From Bacteroidota bacterium (GTDB lineage: Bacteria; Bacteroidota; Bacteroidia; Flavobacteriales; Flavobacteriaceae): 36,392 nucleotides of DNA. A program made the translations under genes and the position numbers. Positions within the stretch are counted from its first letter, which is position 1. Each line of letters opens with the position of its first letter. The notes below the pieces were generated by a model. That model worked only from the letters and a program-made list of their open reading frames with translations, was not told the DNA's origin and made no database searches. Shown piece after piece: positions 9,460 to 19,020 of this stretch. The stretch spans positions 1 through 36,392 of the forward strand of contig JAJRQR010000210.1 of NCBI GenBank assembly GCA_024280145.1, given 5' to 3'.

Positions 9460-10247
9460 AAATACTAGTTACAGGCGCCAAAGGGCAATTAGGAAAGTGT
9501 ATAAAAGACGCATCGACTGGCTTTCCTAATATGGAATTTGTATTCGCATCTAGAGAGGAACTTGACATAACAAATGAAGCTTCAGTTTTAGAAATATTCA
9601 GTAAGAATAATTTTGATTATTGCATAAACACAGCAGCTTATACCAATGTAGAAAAAGCGGAAAGTGATTCTGATAATGCTTTTTTAATAAATGCAGAAGC
9701 GGTTAAAAATTTAGTTTTACGTTGTAATGAAAAAGATGTTACTTTTATTCAGGTTTCAACAGATTATGTTTTTGACGGGGAGAAAACTTCTCCTTATACA
9801 GAGGAGGATAAAACCAATCCTATCAATGTTTATGGGGCTTCCAAATTAAAAGGGGAGCAATATGTTCAGGAGTTTTGTAAAAAGTATTTTATTCTAAGAA
9901 CTTCGTGGTTATATTCTCAATATGGTCATAATTTTTATAATTCGATGTTACGATTTGCAAAAGAAGGAAAAGAATTAAAAATAACCACAGAACAGACAGG
10001 AACACCTACCAATGCTAATGATTTAGCTGAGGTAATTCTGCAAATTATAAAAAGGGAATCTAATAAATACGGAATTTACAACGTTAGTAATTCTGGAGAA
10101 GCAACTTGGTATGATTTTGCAAAGGAGATATTAACACTGACAAATCAATTAACTTCTTCAAATCTTGCAAAAACAGCCGAGTATCGTACATTTGCGGCAA
10201 GACCAAAGTATAGTGTTTTGGATACAAAAAAATTAATAATGATTTAA
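9456..10247 (+). CDS. rfbD: dTDP-4-dehydrorhamnose reductase, C-terminus altered by an apparent -1 frameshift in A7
   Basis: Final step to dTDP-L-rhamnose. SDR protein with GAKGQLGK at the N-terminus, VSTDYVFDGE and YGASKLKGE (Tyr/Lys pair). As written it is 263 aa and ends DTKKLIMI. The run of seven A at 10226-10232 is followed in the -1 frame by INNDLKLYSISWENGLNSVI and a stop at 10310-10312; this is the typical RfbD tail (Trp followed by Leu and Val). One more A would restore a 285-aa protein of normal length. The in-phase heptamer A AAA AAA could also allow -1 ribosomal slippage. The truncated form keeps the Rossmann and catalytic parts but loses part of the substrate-binding end. Sequencing error, mutation and recoding are all open. 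Confidence 0.9.
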   Translation: MKILVTGAKGQLGKCIKDASTGFPNMEFVFASREELDITNEASVLEIFSKNNFDYCINTAAYTNVEKAESDSDNAFLINAEAVKNLVLRCNEKDVTFIQVSTDYVFDGEKTSPYTEEDKTNPINVYGASKLKGEQYVQEFCKKYFILRTSWLYSQYGHNFYNSMLRFAKEGKELKITTEQTGTPTNANDLAEVILQIIKRESNKYGIYNVSNSGEATWYDFAKEILTLTNQLTSSNLAKTAEYRTFAARPKYSVLDTKKLIMI

Positions 10248-10324
10248 AACTGTATTCAATTTCATGGGAAAATGGATTGAATTCAGTGATAAAAAAACAT
10301 AAAGGACAATAAAATAAATTAATT

Positions 10325-11308
10325 ATGGAGCATAAAAATAATGATGAAATAGATTTGTTAGTTGTTTATAATAAATTTAAAGAAACCGTAAAGGGGTGGA
10401 TTGCACTAGTCTTTAGGGGCATTGATTTTATTTTAAAGAAAAAATACTTAATACTTATTCTAATCATAATTGGAGTTGCTTTTGGATTCTTTTCACAAAA
10501 AAATTATAAACCTAAACAAAAAGCGATTGCATTAGTAAGGATTAATTTTGATTCTGTTGATTATGTCTATAGTGAAATAGACTTGATTAATGAAAAAGTT
10601 AAAGAAAAGGATTCCATATTTTTTATAAGTATGGGTTTAAAAGGAGATAGTATTGAAATAAAAGAATTAGAAATAACCCCTATCATTAATTTAAATGATA
10701 TTTTAGAAAAGTATGAAATTAACGATAGAAAACTAGAGGGATTATTAAAAAACTTGGAATTTGATGATGATGATATTAAAATTTATGAAACATTTAATTC
10801 AGAATATAAATACCATAAACTAGAGTTTATGCTCTCTGAAAATGCTTCAGAAGCAACAATAAACAATACTATTAACTATATAAATAGCAATGAAATACTA
10901 GAAGAGTTAAAGGTTGCTGTTATAAATGACATTGAAGATCAAATTAATAAAAACATAAGAAGTATAGAACAAATAGACAATGTTATAGATACATATCAAA
11001 CTAACGAATCACTAGCTTCTCCATCAGATCGGATATTTGTAGTTGATAAAAACTTTAGTATCCATATTTTATTTGAAAAAAAGTTAGAGTTACAATCTCT
11101 AAATGAAAGTTTTAATAAATTTTTAGTTTTCTCAAAAGACATTGCAGTTATTGTTAATAAACCTAGTATTATAAAAGAAGCTGGGGGTTTATTTAAAAAT
11201 AAAATGATTTTTTATCCAATTTTATTAGTTTTTATATTTCTATTTCTTTCTTATGGTAGATATGTATATATCTATTTAAGAAACATTGCAAATAAGGTAA
11301 ATAAATAA
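10325..11308 (+). CDS. Wzz/chain-length determinant-like inner-membrane protein
   Basis: A 327-aa protein with the polysaccharide co-polymerase layout: a transmembrane helix at about residues 40-58 (YLILILIIIGVAFGFFSQ), a long periplasmic helical region rich in charged residues, and a C-terminal helix at about 296-316 (MIFYPILLVFIFLFLSYGRY). The N-terminal NNDEIDLLVVYNKFKE is typical of Bacteroidota Wzz-like proteins. It would set the modal chain length of the polymer with a Wzy polymerase. There is no cytoplasmic kinase domain, so it is not a Wzc-type protein. It lies directly after the rhamnose genes and before wecB. Weak family conservation limits the certainty. Confidence 0.8.
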   Translation: MEHKNNDEIDLLVVYNKFKETVKGWIALVFRGIDFILKKKYLILILIIIGVAFGFFSQKNYKPKQKAIALVRINFDSVDYVYSEIDLINEKVKEKDSIFFISMGLKGDSIEIKELEITPIINLNDILEKYEINDRKLEGLLKNLEFDDDDIKIYETFNSEYKYHKLEFMLSENASEATINNTINYINSNEILEELKVAVINDIEDQINKNIRSIEQIDNVIDTYQTNESLASPSDRIFVVDKNFSIHILFEKKLELQSLNESFNKFLVFSKDIAVIVNKPSIIKEAGGLFKNKMIFYPILLVFIFLFLSYGRYVYIYLRNIANKVNK

Positions 11309-11330
11309 AGGTAACTCTTATATAATTTTA

Positions 11331-12452
11331 ATGAAAAAGAATTTAATAGTATTTGGAACTCGTCCTGAAGCTATAAAAATGGCACCTTTGGTTTTGGCGT
11401 TTGCTAATAACCCAAATTTTATAACAAAAATATGTGTAACCGCACAACATAGAGAGATGTTGGATCAAGTGTTAGAATTCTTTGAAATTGCCCCAGATTA
11501 CGATTTAAATGTAATGAAGCCAAATCAGAATTTATATGGTTTAACAGCCACTATTATTGAAGGCATGAAGTCTGTTTTAGAAGATGCTCAACCAGATTAT
11601 GTATATGTACATGGAGATACTACTACCTCAATGGCAGTAGGGATTGCCGCTTTTTATTATGGTGCAAAAGTCTGTCATGTAGAAGCAGGACTGAGAACTT
11701 TTGACAGAAAATATCCATTTCCAGAAGAGTTTAATAGGCAATTAACTGGAAAAATAGCAGATTATCATTTTTCTCCAACCTTTGTTTCTAAAGAAAACCT
11801 TCTTAAGGAAAACACAAAAGAAGAAAACATATTAATAACGGGTAATACAGTTATTGATGCATTACTTATAGGAGTTAAAAAAGTTAATGAAACTGACTTT
11901 ACAAATACTGAAATCGAAAATTTAAAAATAATTTTAGATTTTTCAAAGAGAATAATTTTAGTCACAGGCCATAGAAGGGAAAACCATGGAGAAGGACTCA
12001 TTAATATTTGCTCTGCATTAAAAGATATAGCTTTAAACTATCCAGATCTTCAAATAATATATCCAGTACATTTAAATCCAAATGTAGTAGGACCGGTTAA
12101 TGAATTACTTTCTGGTGTTGAAAATATATTTTTAGTAAAACCTTTGGCCTATGCAGCCTTTTTATGGTTGATGGAAAAATCGTATTTCATCATTACCGAT
12201 AGTGGAGGTATCCAAGAAGAAGCACCAAGTTTAGGTAAACCTGTTTTAGTAACAAGAGACACAACGGAACGTCCAGAAGCAGTAGATGCAGGCACCGTAA
12301 GTTTAGTAGGAACAAATAGAGATGTTATTCTTGAAGAATCTAAAAAATTATTAGACAATAAAGCATATTACCAATCAAAAAGCATATTACACAATCCTTA
12401 TGGCGATGGAAAAGCATCAGAACGGATTGTAAATTTTATTAAAGAATTATAA
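11331..12452 (+). CDS. wecB: UDP-N-acetylglucosamine 2-epimerase (non-hydrolysing)
   Basis: Interconverts UDP-GlcNAc and UDP-ManNAc in the cytoplasm. All expected motifs are present: FGTRPEAIKMAPLV at the N-terminus, HGDTTTSMA, CHVEAGLRT, FPEEFNRQLT, TGHRRENHGEG, and DSGGIQEEAPSLGKPVLV followed by RDTTERPEA in the UDP site. The length of 373 aa is normal. Its stop overlaps the start of wecC by 1 nt (TAATG), so the two are coupled and together give UDP-ManNAcA. Confidence 0.97.
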   Translation: MKKNLIVFGTRPEAIKMAPLVLAFANNPNFITKICVTAQHREMLDQVLEFFEIAPDYDLNVMKPNQNLYGLTATIIEGMKSVLEDAQPDYVYVHGDTTTSMAVGIAAFYYGAKVCHVEAGLRTFDRKYPFPEEFNRQLTGKIADYHFSPTFVSKENLLKENTKEENILITGNTVIDALLIGVKKVNETDFTNTEIENLKIILDFSKRIILVTGHRRENHGEGLINICSALKDIALNYPDLQIIYPVHLNPNVVGPVNELLSGVENIFLVKPLAYAAFLWLMEKSYFIITDSGGIQEEAPSLGKPVLVTRDTTERPEAVDAGTVSLVGTNRDVILEESKKLLDNKAYYQSKSILHNPYGDGKASERIVNFIKEL

Positions 12453-13663
12453 TGAAAAATAAACCTAGTGTTGTTATGATGGGGCTTGGATATATTGGTC
12501 TACCCACAGCTGCTTTAATTGCGAGTAAAGGATTAAAAGTTACAGGAATTGATATTAGTGAAAAGGTTGTAGACACAATTAATAAAGGGATGATACATAT
12601 TGTTGAGCCCGATTTAGATGGGTTAGTTCATAAAGTGGTTAAAGAAGGAAACCTTTGTGCAGCCACAACACCGGTTTCATCTGAAGTATATTTAATTGCG
12701 GTACCCACACCTTTTAAAGAAAATTATGAGCCAGATTTAAAATATGTTTCTTCGGCAGTAAAAAGTATTATTCCAACATTAAATAAAGGAGCTCTGGTTA
12801 TTTTAGAATCTACTAGCCCTGTTGGAACTACTCGGAAAATGGAGAAATTAATTTTTGAGCAACGCCCAGAATTAAAAGGAAACATCTATTTGGCGTATTG
12901 CCCAGAACGTGTTTTACCAGGGAATATACTTCACGAATTAAAACATAATGACAGAGCGATAGGTGGAATAGATAAAGTTTCTACTGAAAAAGCAATTTCA
13001 TTTTATAAACATTTTGTAGTTGGAGAACTACATGCTACTAATGCAAAAACCGCTGAAATGGTTAAATTAGTGGAAAATGCTTCAAGAGATAATCAGATTG
13101 CATTCGCAAACGAACTTTCAATTATCTGTGATAAAGCAGAAATTAATGTTTGGGAAATGATAGCATTAGCAAACAAACATCCAAGAGTTAATATATTAAA
13201 CCCAGGAACAGGAGTTGGTGGACATTGTATAGCTGTTGATCCTTGGTTTATAGTTTCTGAGTTTCCAGAAGAAAGTACCCTTATAAAAAAATCTAGAGAA
13301 ACGAATACTTATAAAACAGAATGGGTAATAGAAAAAATTAAAAACAAAGCGCTTGCTTTTAAAATTAAAAAAAACAGAGAACCAATTATTGCTTGTATGG
13401 GATTAGCTTTTAAGCCAGATATTGACGATTTAAGAGAATCTCCAGCTTTGATTGTAAATGATACTTTGATAAAAGAAAAGCACTCTATTTTAAGTGTAGA
13501 GCCAAATATTGAAACCTCTTCATCTAGAAAACTGACAAGCTTGATAGATGCTTTGCAGAAAGCAGATATAATTGTGTTTTTAGTAGCACACAAAGAGTTT
13601 AAAGGATTGAAAATTGAGAGAAATAAACAAATTTTGGATTTTGTAGGCTTAGGTGTATCTTAA
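12452..13663 (+). CDS. wecC: UDP-N-acetyl-D-mannosamine dehydrogenase
   Basis: Oxidises UDP-ManNAc to UDP-ManNAcA with two NAD+. UDP-glucose/GDP-mannose dehydrogenase family: the Rossmann motif GLGYIGLPTAALIASKG, VPTPF, ESTSPVGTT, CPERVLPGN, and the catalytic Cys in GVGGHCIAVDPWF. MGLAFKPDIDDLRESPA begins the C-terminal domain. The PGTGVGGHCI signature and the adjacent wecB point to ManNAc rather than glucose; a separate UDP-glucose dehydrogenase lies at 28.6 kb. The length of 403 aa is normal. A product transferase of the WecG type is encoded at 26.6 kb. Confidence 0.94.
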   Translation: MKNKPSVVMMGLGYIGLPTAALIASKGLKVTGIDISEKVVDTINKGMIHIVEPDLDGLVHKVVKEGNLCAATTPVSSEVYLIAVPTPFKENYEPDLKYVSSAVKSIIPTLNKGALVILESTSPVGTTRKMEKLIFEQRPELKGNIYLAYCPERVLPGNILHELKHNDRAIGGIDKVSTEKAISFYKHFVVGELHATNAKTAEMVKLVENASRDNQIAFANELSIICDKAEINVWEMIALANKHPRVNILNPGTGVGGHCIAVDPWFIVSEFPEESTLIKKSRETNTYKTEWVIEKIKNKALAFKIKKNREPIIACMGLAFKPDIDDLRESPALIVNDTLIKEKHSILSVEPNIETSSSRKLTSLIDALQKADIIVFLVAHKEFKGLKIERNKQILDFVGLGVS

Positions 13664-13676
13664 AATAGTTAGATAG

Positions 13677-15119
13677 ATGCTTTTTAATTCCTTAGATTTC
13701 GCGATTTTCTTTCCTATATTTTTTATTATATATTGGATTGTTGCAAAAAACCTGACGCTTAGAAATATTGTTATACTCTTTTCAAGTTATGTGTTTTATG
13801 CTTGGTGGGATTGGCGTTTTTTATTTCTTATTATCTTCAGTTCTTTTGTAGACTTTACGATAGGACAAAAAATATATAAGACCACTAAAAAGAAAGTTAG
13901 AAGAAACTATTTAGCACTAAGCTTACTTTTAAATTTAGGTTTTTTAGCCTATTTTAAGTATGCTAATTTTTTTATAGATTCTTTTATTAAGTCTTTTAAA
14001 CTTTTTGGCGGAGAATTAGACTCCTTCACTTTAAATATTATACTCCCCGTAGGTATTAGCTTTTATACCTTTCAAACACTCAGCTATACGATAGATATTT
14101 ATAGAAACCAATTAAAACCAACTAAAAACTGGTTGGCTTTCTTTTCGTTTGTAGCATTTTTTCCTCAATTGGTTGCGGGACCTATTGAACGCGCTTCACA
14201 CCTCTTGCCACAATTCTATAAAACCTATAAATTTAATTATCAAGCCCTAAGAAGCGGACTGTTATTAATGGCTTTTGGTTTGTTTAAAAAAATGGTGATA
14301 GCAGATAGATTAGCTATTGTTGTTAATGAAGTATATAATAACCCAACAGATCATGCAGGACAAGATTTAATAATAGCAACTGTGTTTTTTGCCTTTCAGA
14401 TTTATTGTGATTTTTCCGGATATTCAGACATTGCTATTGGGTTATCTAGAACCTTAGGCTTTGACTTAATGAAGAATTTTGACACCCCTTATTTTTCAAA
14501 ATCCATTACCGAGTTTTGGAGACGTTGGCACATTTCACTATCAACTTGGTTTAGGGATTATGTATATATTCCCTTGGGCGGTAGTAGAAAAGGAGAGTAC
14601 AGAATGTATCTGAATTTATTTTTAGTTTTTGTTATCAGTGGTTTATGGCATGGAGCAGCAATTACTTTTATTATATGGGGATTTATCCATGGAGTTATAA
14701 TTGTTATTGAAAAAGTTTTGAGCAATAATAAAATAATTATAAAACGAGATCAGTTTTTTTCTGGCTTGTTTTTTACAATACTTACATTTATTATAGTGTG
14801 TGTTGCTTGGGTTTTCTTTAGAGCAAATAATTTTTCAGACAGTAGGTACATTTTACAAAATTTATTAAATTTCGATTCAGATTTTAAAAACTTTTATAAT
14901 CTAGGCTTACCTTCCCATGAATTTGATTTCGCAATTATTGCAATTATTGCATTATTAATATTTGATTATATTCATAGGAAATATAATGCTTTGAAATTAC
15001 TTAATAAAATGAATTTTGTAATAAGAAGCTTAAGTTATGTAATCATAATTTTTATTATTGTAATTTTTGGTATTTATGGTGACGATAGTGTATCGGAATT
15101 TATTTATTTTCAATTTTAA
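13677..15119 (+). CDS. MBOAT family membrane-bound O-acyltransferase (AlgI-like)
   Basis: A polytopic inner-membrane protein of 480 aa that moves acyl groups across the membrane for glycan O-acylation. AlgI/DltB-type markers: MLFNSLDFAIFFPIFF at the start, FFPQLVAGPIERA, FQIYCDFSGYSDIAIG, FWRRWHISLSTWFRDYVYIP, and the catalytic His in SGLWHGAA. About ten membrane helices are visible. It is 3 nt upstream of a signal-anchored SGNH-type protein, the usual partner that completes acyl transfer outside the membrane. Position within the polysaccharide locus suggests an O-acetyl or similar modification; the acyl group is not predictable. Confidence 0.93.
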   Translation: MLFNSLDFAIFFPIFFIIYWIVAKNLTLRNIVILFSSYVFYAWWDWRFLFLIIFSSFVDFTIGQKIYKTTKKKVRRNYLALSLLLNLGFLAYFKYANFFIDSFIKSFKLFGGELDSFTLNIILPVGISFYTFQTLSYTIDIYRNQLKPTKNWLAFFSFVAFFPQLVAGPIERASHLLPQFYKTYKFNYQALRSGLLLMAFGLFKKMVIADRLAIVVNEVYNNPTDHAGQDLIIATVFFAFQIYCDFSGYSDIAIGLSRTLGFDLMKNFDTPYFSKSITEFWRRWHISLSTWFRDYVYIPLGGSRKGEYRMYLNLFLVFVISGLWHGAAITFIIWGFIHGVIIVIEKVLSNNKIIIKRDQFFSGLFFTILTFIIVCVAWVFFRANNFSDSRYILQNLLNFDSDFKNFYNLGLPSHEFDFAIIAIIALLIFDYIHRKYNALKLLNKMNFVIRSLSYVIIIFIIVIFGIYGDDSVSEFIYFQF

Positions 15120-15122
15120 AAA

Positions 15123-16583
15123 ATGTTAAAAAAACCCATATACAAACCGGTTATTGTTTTTTTAGTATTATTTGTTGCTGCATTTATTTATTTAAATAAA
15201 GTGTTTGCAACAAGGAATGTTTTTGTTAATGTTTATGAGGATTATACTACATTATCTAATAAAACAGATATTGATATTTTATTTTATGGTAGTTCTCATA
15301 GTTACACATCATTTAATCCAGTAGTTTTAGATGAAATTTGTAAAACGAATAGCTTTAATTTAGGCTCAGCTTCATTACATATTTCATTAACCAACATGAT
15401 GTTAAATAATACATTGGAGTTAACAAATCCAAAATTAATAATACTTGAAATTTACAATGGTTCTTTACCTATTCCAAAAGCAAGAAAAGCAAAAGGTTTT
15501 CAATTAAGAGCACTTGATATTACTCCTAACAATTCCATTGAAAAATATAATAAAGTTAAAAACATTTACTCTCCTAAAGAATATTTAGGTGTTTACTTCC
15601 CACTTATACGTAATCATACAAAGTGGTATGAATATAATTTTTTTGACTTAACAAGAAGGCAGGAATTAAATTCCAATTATTTATTTTTTTATAGAGGTTA
15701 TAGAGGTCATTTTCAGGAATTAAAAGAAAAAACATTATATAAAGATTTTAAAAAGGTGACACCTCCAAAAGACACAAAGGTTAAGTTTTTTAATAACAAA
15801 ACAAAAGAAGATATATCTAATTTTGTTAAAACAGCAAAACAAAAGGGTATAGAAGTTCTTATAGTTACAGCTCCAGATTTAAAAGCAAGGTATAATAATT
15901 ATGCGTTTTTTGACGAACTAAACAGTTTGTGTGAAGATTTAAAAACCCCTTATTTAAATTTAAACGATTATTATAAAGAATTAGATTTATCTCTAAATGA
16001 TTTTATGGACATTAGCCATTTAAATATTTATGGAGGAACAAAAACTACCGCGTTTTTAGCTAACTATATAAATAAACACTATAGTTTTACCGATAGATCC
16101 TCTAACCAAGTATGGCTAAGTGCAAATAAGACCTATTTAGACTCTAAAGACTTACTAATTAAAACAGAAAACAGCACTTACCATCAAATTCTTGGCAAGA
16201 AATTAATTGATGATGTAATAATTAAAGAGGTGTTAATTAAAAAATCAAATCGCAAATACAATATAACGATATCAATAGATGAATCAAAAATGTTTGCAGA
16301 CGATTATAAAGATTTAAATATTTCTTTTAAAATCTTCCCTTATGATAAGGATAAGCTTAGTGATAAAAGTAAATTAAAAAAATGGAATTTTGATAAGGTT
16401 GATATTAAGCTTAAAGAGGAAGGGAGTTTATTAAAATTTCAATTAATTAGCAAAATACCTGATATTGAAAAGATAGAAATATTTTTATATAATACTCATA
16501 AGTACTCTGGAGTTATTGGAAATAAAATTACGCTAAATAATATTTTATTTGAAAAAAGAAATAATAATTTTATAGAAAATTAA
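15123..16583 (+). CDS. Signal-anchored SGNH/DltD-like protein, probable partner of the MBOAT acyltransferase
   Basis: 486 aa with an N-terminal transmembrane anchor at about residues 9-28 (PVIVFLVLFVAAFIYLNKVF), the rest probably periplasmic. Block I of the SGNH/DltD/AlgJ fold is seen in ILFYGSSHSYTSFNP (candidate nucleophile Ser57 or Ser58); the C-terminal Asp/His pair is in MDISHLNIYG. These suggest an active esterase/transferase. After about residue 320 there is an extra region of some 165 residues with alternating beta-like pattern and no motif that I know, perhaps glycan binding. It starts 3 nt after the MBOAT gene. The similarity to a named family is motif-level only. Confidence 0.72.
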   Translation: MLKKPIYKPVIVFLVLFVAAFIYLNKVFATRNVFVNVYEDYTTLSNKTDIDILFYGSSHSYTSFNPVVLDEICKTNSFNLGSASLHISLTNMMLNNTLELTNPKLIILEIYNGSLPIPKARKAKGFQLRALDITPNNSIEKYNKVKNIYSPKEYLGVYFPLIRNHTKWYEYNFFDLTRRQELNSNYLFFYRGYRGHFQELKEKTLYKDFKKVTPPKDTKVKFFNNKTKEDISNFVKTAKQKGIEVLIVTAPDLKARYNNYAFFDELNSLCEDLKTPYLNLNDYYKELDLSLNDFMDISHLNIYGGTKTTAFLANYINKHYSFTDRSSNQVWLSANKTYLDSKDLLIKTENSTYHQILGKKLIDDVIIKEVLIKKSNRKYNITISIDESKMFADDYKDLNISFKIFPYDKDKLSDKSKLKKWNFDKVDIKLKEEGSLLKFQLISKIPDIEKIEIFLYNTHKYSGVIGNKITLNNILFEKRNNNFIEN

Positions 16584-16597
16584 AAAGATAAATTTAT

Positions 16598-17809
16598 TTG
16601 TTAAAAAACCTTTTACATAAAAACTATTTAATATTTGGAGGTTCCATTATCGCCACAAGAGCACTTGAATATTTAGTGCTTTTTTTTGCGGCCCATTATT
16701 TATCAAAAGATAACTATGGAGAATTAGAGTATTATAAAAAGATAATTGAAGTTGGTTCCACAGTATTTGCATTTGGCTTTCCAGCTCTTATTATAAGTTA
16801 TACAAAAAGTAAAGAAAGCAAAAAATATTTTTTCTTTTTAAGTTTTCTTTTTGTTCTTGTTCTTTCGTTTCTTTTTATTCCAATTTTAGGTTTTTTCGAT
16901 TGGTTGTTTTTATTGATTCCTTTTATATTCTATGCACTTTTTTTTAATGTAGGGATAACACCAGCATATTTATTAGTTATGAAAGGGAGCAATGTTGCAT
17001 CTCTTTATAAAATAATAATATCCCTTTTGTTTTATTGTATTCTTTTTGTTTCTATCTATTATTTTGATGTAACAGGAATGGCTTATGTTATTACAACATA
17101 TGTATTATCACCTATAGCTATAGTCTATATTATTTATGAGTTTTTTAATCAAAAAATCAGAAAAGTAAAAGCCAAAAAATATTGGAGATTATTTAAAAAA
17201 TTATTGATAAGTTCATCGACATTAGTGATTAGTAACTTTTCTAACCTAATGTTTTTATATACTGATATTTTTATAATCAAGATTTTTTCTGACAATGCGA
17301 ATTCTGAGATTGCGGATTTTAGTTTTGCATTGAATATCTCTAATATGCTGCTTTTAATTCCACTTACTTTGGTCCAAGTTGATATTGAAAAATTAAAAAA
17401 AATAAAAGGACATTTAAATATAATCAATAAAAAAATAATACTACTGGTAATTGTTTCTTCTGTTATTTTAATTGGAATTTTTAGAATATTAACGCAAACA
17501 CTTTTTGAAGACTTTAAAGAAACAATGACACTTTTTGTTATTATTTTGGTAGCAAAAGTTTTTCATGCACTCTCCACATTGTATGGAACTAATTTATTAA
17601 TTTTTAAAAAATTTAAAGAAAATTTAATTATTAATGTTTCAATGTTAATTTTAAATATGATACTCTGTTATATAATGTATAGTAAATTAGGGATTAATGG
17701 TGTAGCTTTAGCAAGTGGAATTAGTTTGTTTATTAGATACCTTATTCTAATCAATGCAAATAAAGGATTGGTTCTTAAAACGTACTCAAATGGAAATAAA
17801 ATAAAATGA
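16598..17809 (+). CDS. Wzx-type oligosaccharide flippase (polysaccharide transport superfamily)
   Basis: A membrane protein of 403 aa with about 12 predicted helices and no large soluble domain. The N-terminus, GGSIIATRALEYLVLFFAA followed by YLSKDNYGELEYYK, is characteristic of PST/MATE-like O-antigen flippases, which move undecaprenyl-linked repeat units to the periplasmic face. The start is a TTG at 16598; no ATG is available near the family N-terminus. It overlaps the next gene by 4 nt (ATGA). The DNA here is visibly more AT-rich than the rfb genes, as is usual in O-antigen cores. Confidence 0.85.
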   Translation: MLKNLLHKNYLIFGGSIIATRALEYLVLFFAAHYLSKDNYGELEYYKKIIEVGSTVFAFGFPALIISYTKSKESKKYFFFLSFLFVLVLSFLFIPILGFFDWLFLLIPFIFYALFFNVGITPAYLLVMKGSNVASLYKIIISLLFYCILFVSIYYFDVTGMAYVITTYVLSPIAIVYIIYEFFNQKIRKVKAKKYWRLFKKLLISSSTLVISNFSNLMFLYTDIFIIKIFSDNANSEIADFSFALNISNMLLLIPLTLVQVDIEKLKKIKGHLNIINKKIILLVIVSSVILIGIFRILTQTLFEDFKETMTLFVIILVAKVFHALSTLYGTNLLIFKKFKENLIINVSMLILNMILCYIMYSKLGINGVALASGISLFIRYLILINANKGLVLKTYSNGNKIK

Positions 17810-19020
17810 AGTTAACAATATCAAAAAAACATATTAATTATTTTTTAATATTACTTCCTTTTGTATTAGTTTATATAGGTTCTACTTTAACAGCATTTAA
17901 TAAAGAACTTTCATCAGTTTTAAAAATTGGTGCATTTGCATATATGATTTTTTACACTTTGTTAAATCAAAAGTTTAGTAAGAATCTTGTTTTATCTACA
18001 TCTATATTTTTACCTTTTTTGCTTTATGGAATATTAATTTCATTTAATATTAAAGCGGGTATAAGTTACGGAATACGGTATTTATTTCCAATTGTCATTC
18101 TATTCTATAGCTATTCTATAAAAAAACATTTTAAAATCTTATTTGTTTTTATTATCGCTTTTGTTCTACTAAATTTTATCACTCAATTATTTAATTATTA
18201 TTATTGGTTTCAAGGAGGAATACAATGGTTTTATTATACTACTAGCAATGGATATCAATGGGTAAATAAAACTGCAGGAATAATAAGAGCAACAGGAACC
18301 GTAGTCTTTTTCGGCTTCTTTGGTTTTTTAAATATGATAGCCTTCTTCATTATTAATAAATTTTATAAGGGTAAGTATAAAAATGTTTTACTAGGAATCA
18401 CTCTATTTGGGCTTTTAGGAAGTATATCATTTAAAGCTATTGGCGCCTTTTTAACTGTTTTAGCGATATATTATTATAAAAAGGTTTATAAAATTTTAGG
18501 ATATATTTTATTATTATTAATTGGGGTTTATTTCACCTACCCAACAAAAATCAATTTGTTTGTAGAAAATTTAATTTCCCGCGTTCAATTATATATTACT
18601 GAGGGAAATTCTGCAAGAAGCGAATCCTATAGAGTAATGTTTAGTGAAATTGGCAGCTTTAACATTTTTGGAAGAGGAGTTGGAATTTTTGGCGGCCCTG
18701 CCTCTACCAAGTATAATTCACCATTTTACGGAGAAGTTAACTTTAATTGGTACGATACCGCTTGGCTTAATTTACCAACAACAGACACCTATCCACCTCA
18801 TTTATTTGTTGAACTTGGTTTATTAGGTGGCTTTATTTATTTATTTGTTTTAATTACCCCTTTATTAAAAACAAAAATCAATAAAAAAATGGCACTTGTA
18901 TTAGTAATTTATTTTTGTTTATCTTTTGATATGCTTTTTTCCTTTTCATTAAACAACCTTGAATACTTATTATTCTCTCTTATTTTTGTATATCCAATAT
19001 TAAATTATGAAGAAGAATAA
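17806..19020 (+). CDS. Wzy-like O-antigen polymerase candidate
   Basis: 404 aa and strongly hydrophobic, with roughly 10-12 membrane helices. A large loop at about residues 262-320 contains ARSESYRVMFSEIGSFNIFG and GVGIFGGPAS, followed by PPHLFVELGLLGGFIYLFVL. The R-x-x-x-W/F...G-G and H-x-x-x-x-E-x-G-xx-G pattern is that of the Wzy_C/O-antigen polymerase-ligase group. Sitting directly after the flippase, it is the best candidate for the repeat-unit polymerase. Two other proteins of the same general type lie at 21.0 and 27.3 kb, so which one polymerises and which ligates cannot be settled from sequence. Confidence 0.75.
   Translation: MKLTISKKHINYFLILLPFVLVYIGSTLTAFNKELSSVLKIGAFAYMIFYTLLNQKFSKNLVLSTSIFLPFLLYGILISFNIKAGISYGIRYLFPIVILFYSYSIKKHFKILFVFIIAFVLLNFITQLFNYYYWFQGGIQWFYYTTSNGYQWVNKTAGIIRATGTVVFFGFFGFLNMIAFFIINKFYKGKYKNVLLGITLFGLLGSISFKAIGAFLTVLAIYYYKKVYKILGYILLLLIGVYFTYPTKINLFVENLISRVQLYITEGNSARSESYRVMFSEIGSFNIFGRGVGIFGGPASTKYNSPFYGEVNFNWYDTAWLNLPTTDTYPPHLFVELGLLGGFIYLFVLITPLLKTKINKKMALVLVIYFCLSFDMLFSFSLNNLEYLLFSLIFVYPILNYEEE

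Noticed and set aside
11765-12358. Open frames on the minus strand inside wecB
   Set aside because: They are antisense to conserved catalytic motifs and have no supporting promoter or homology.
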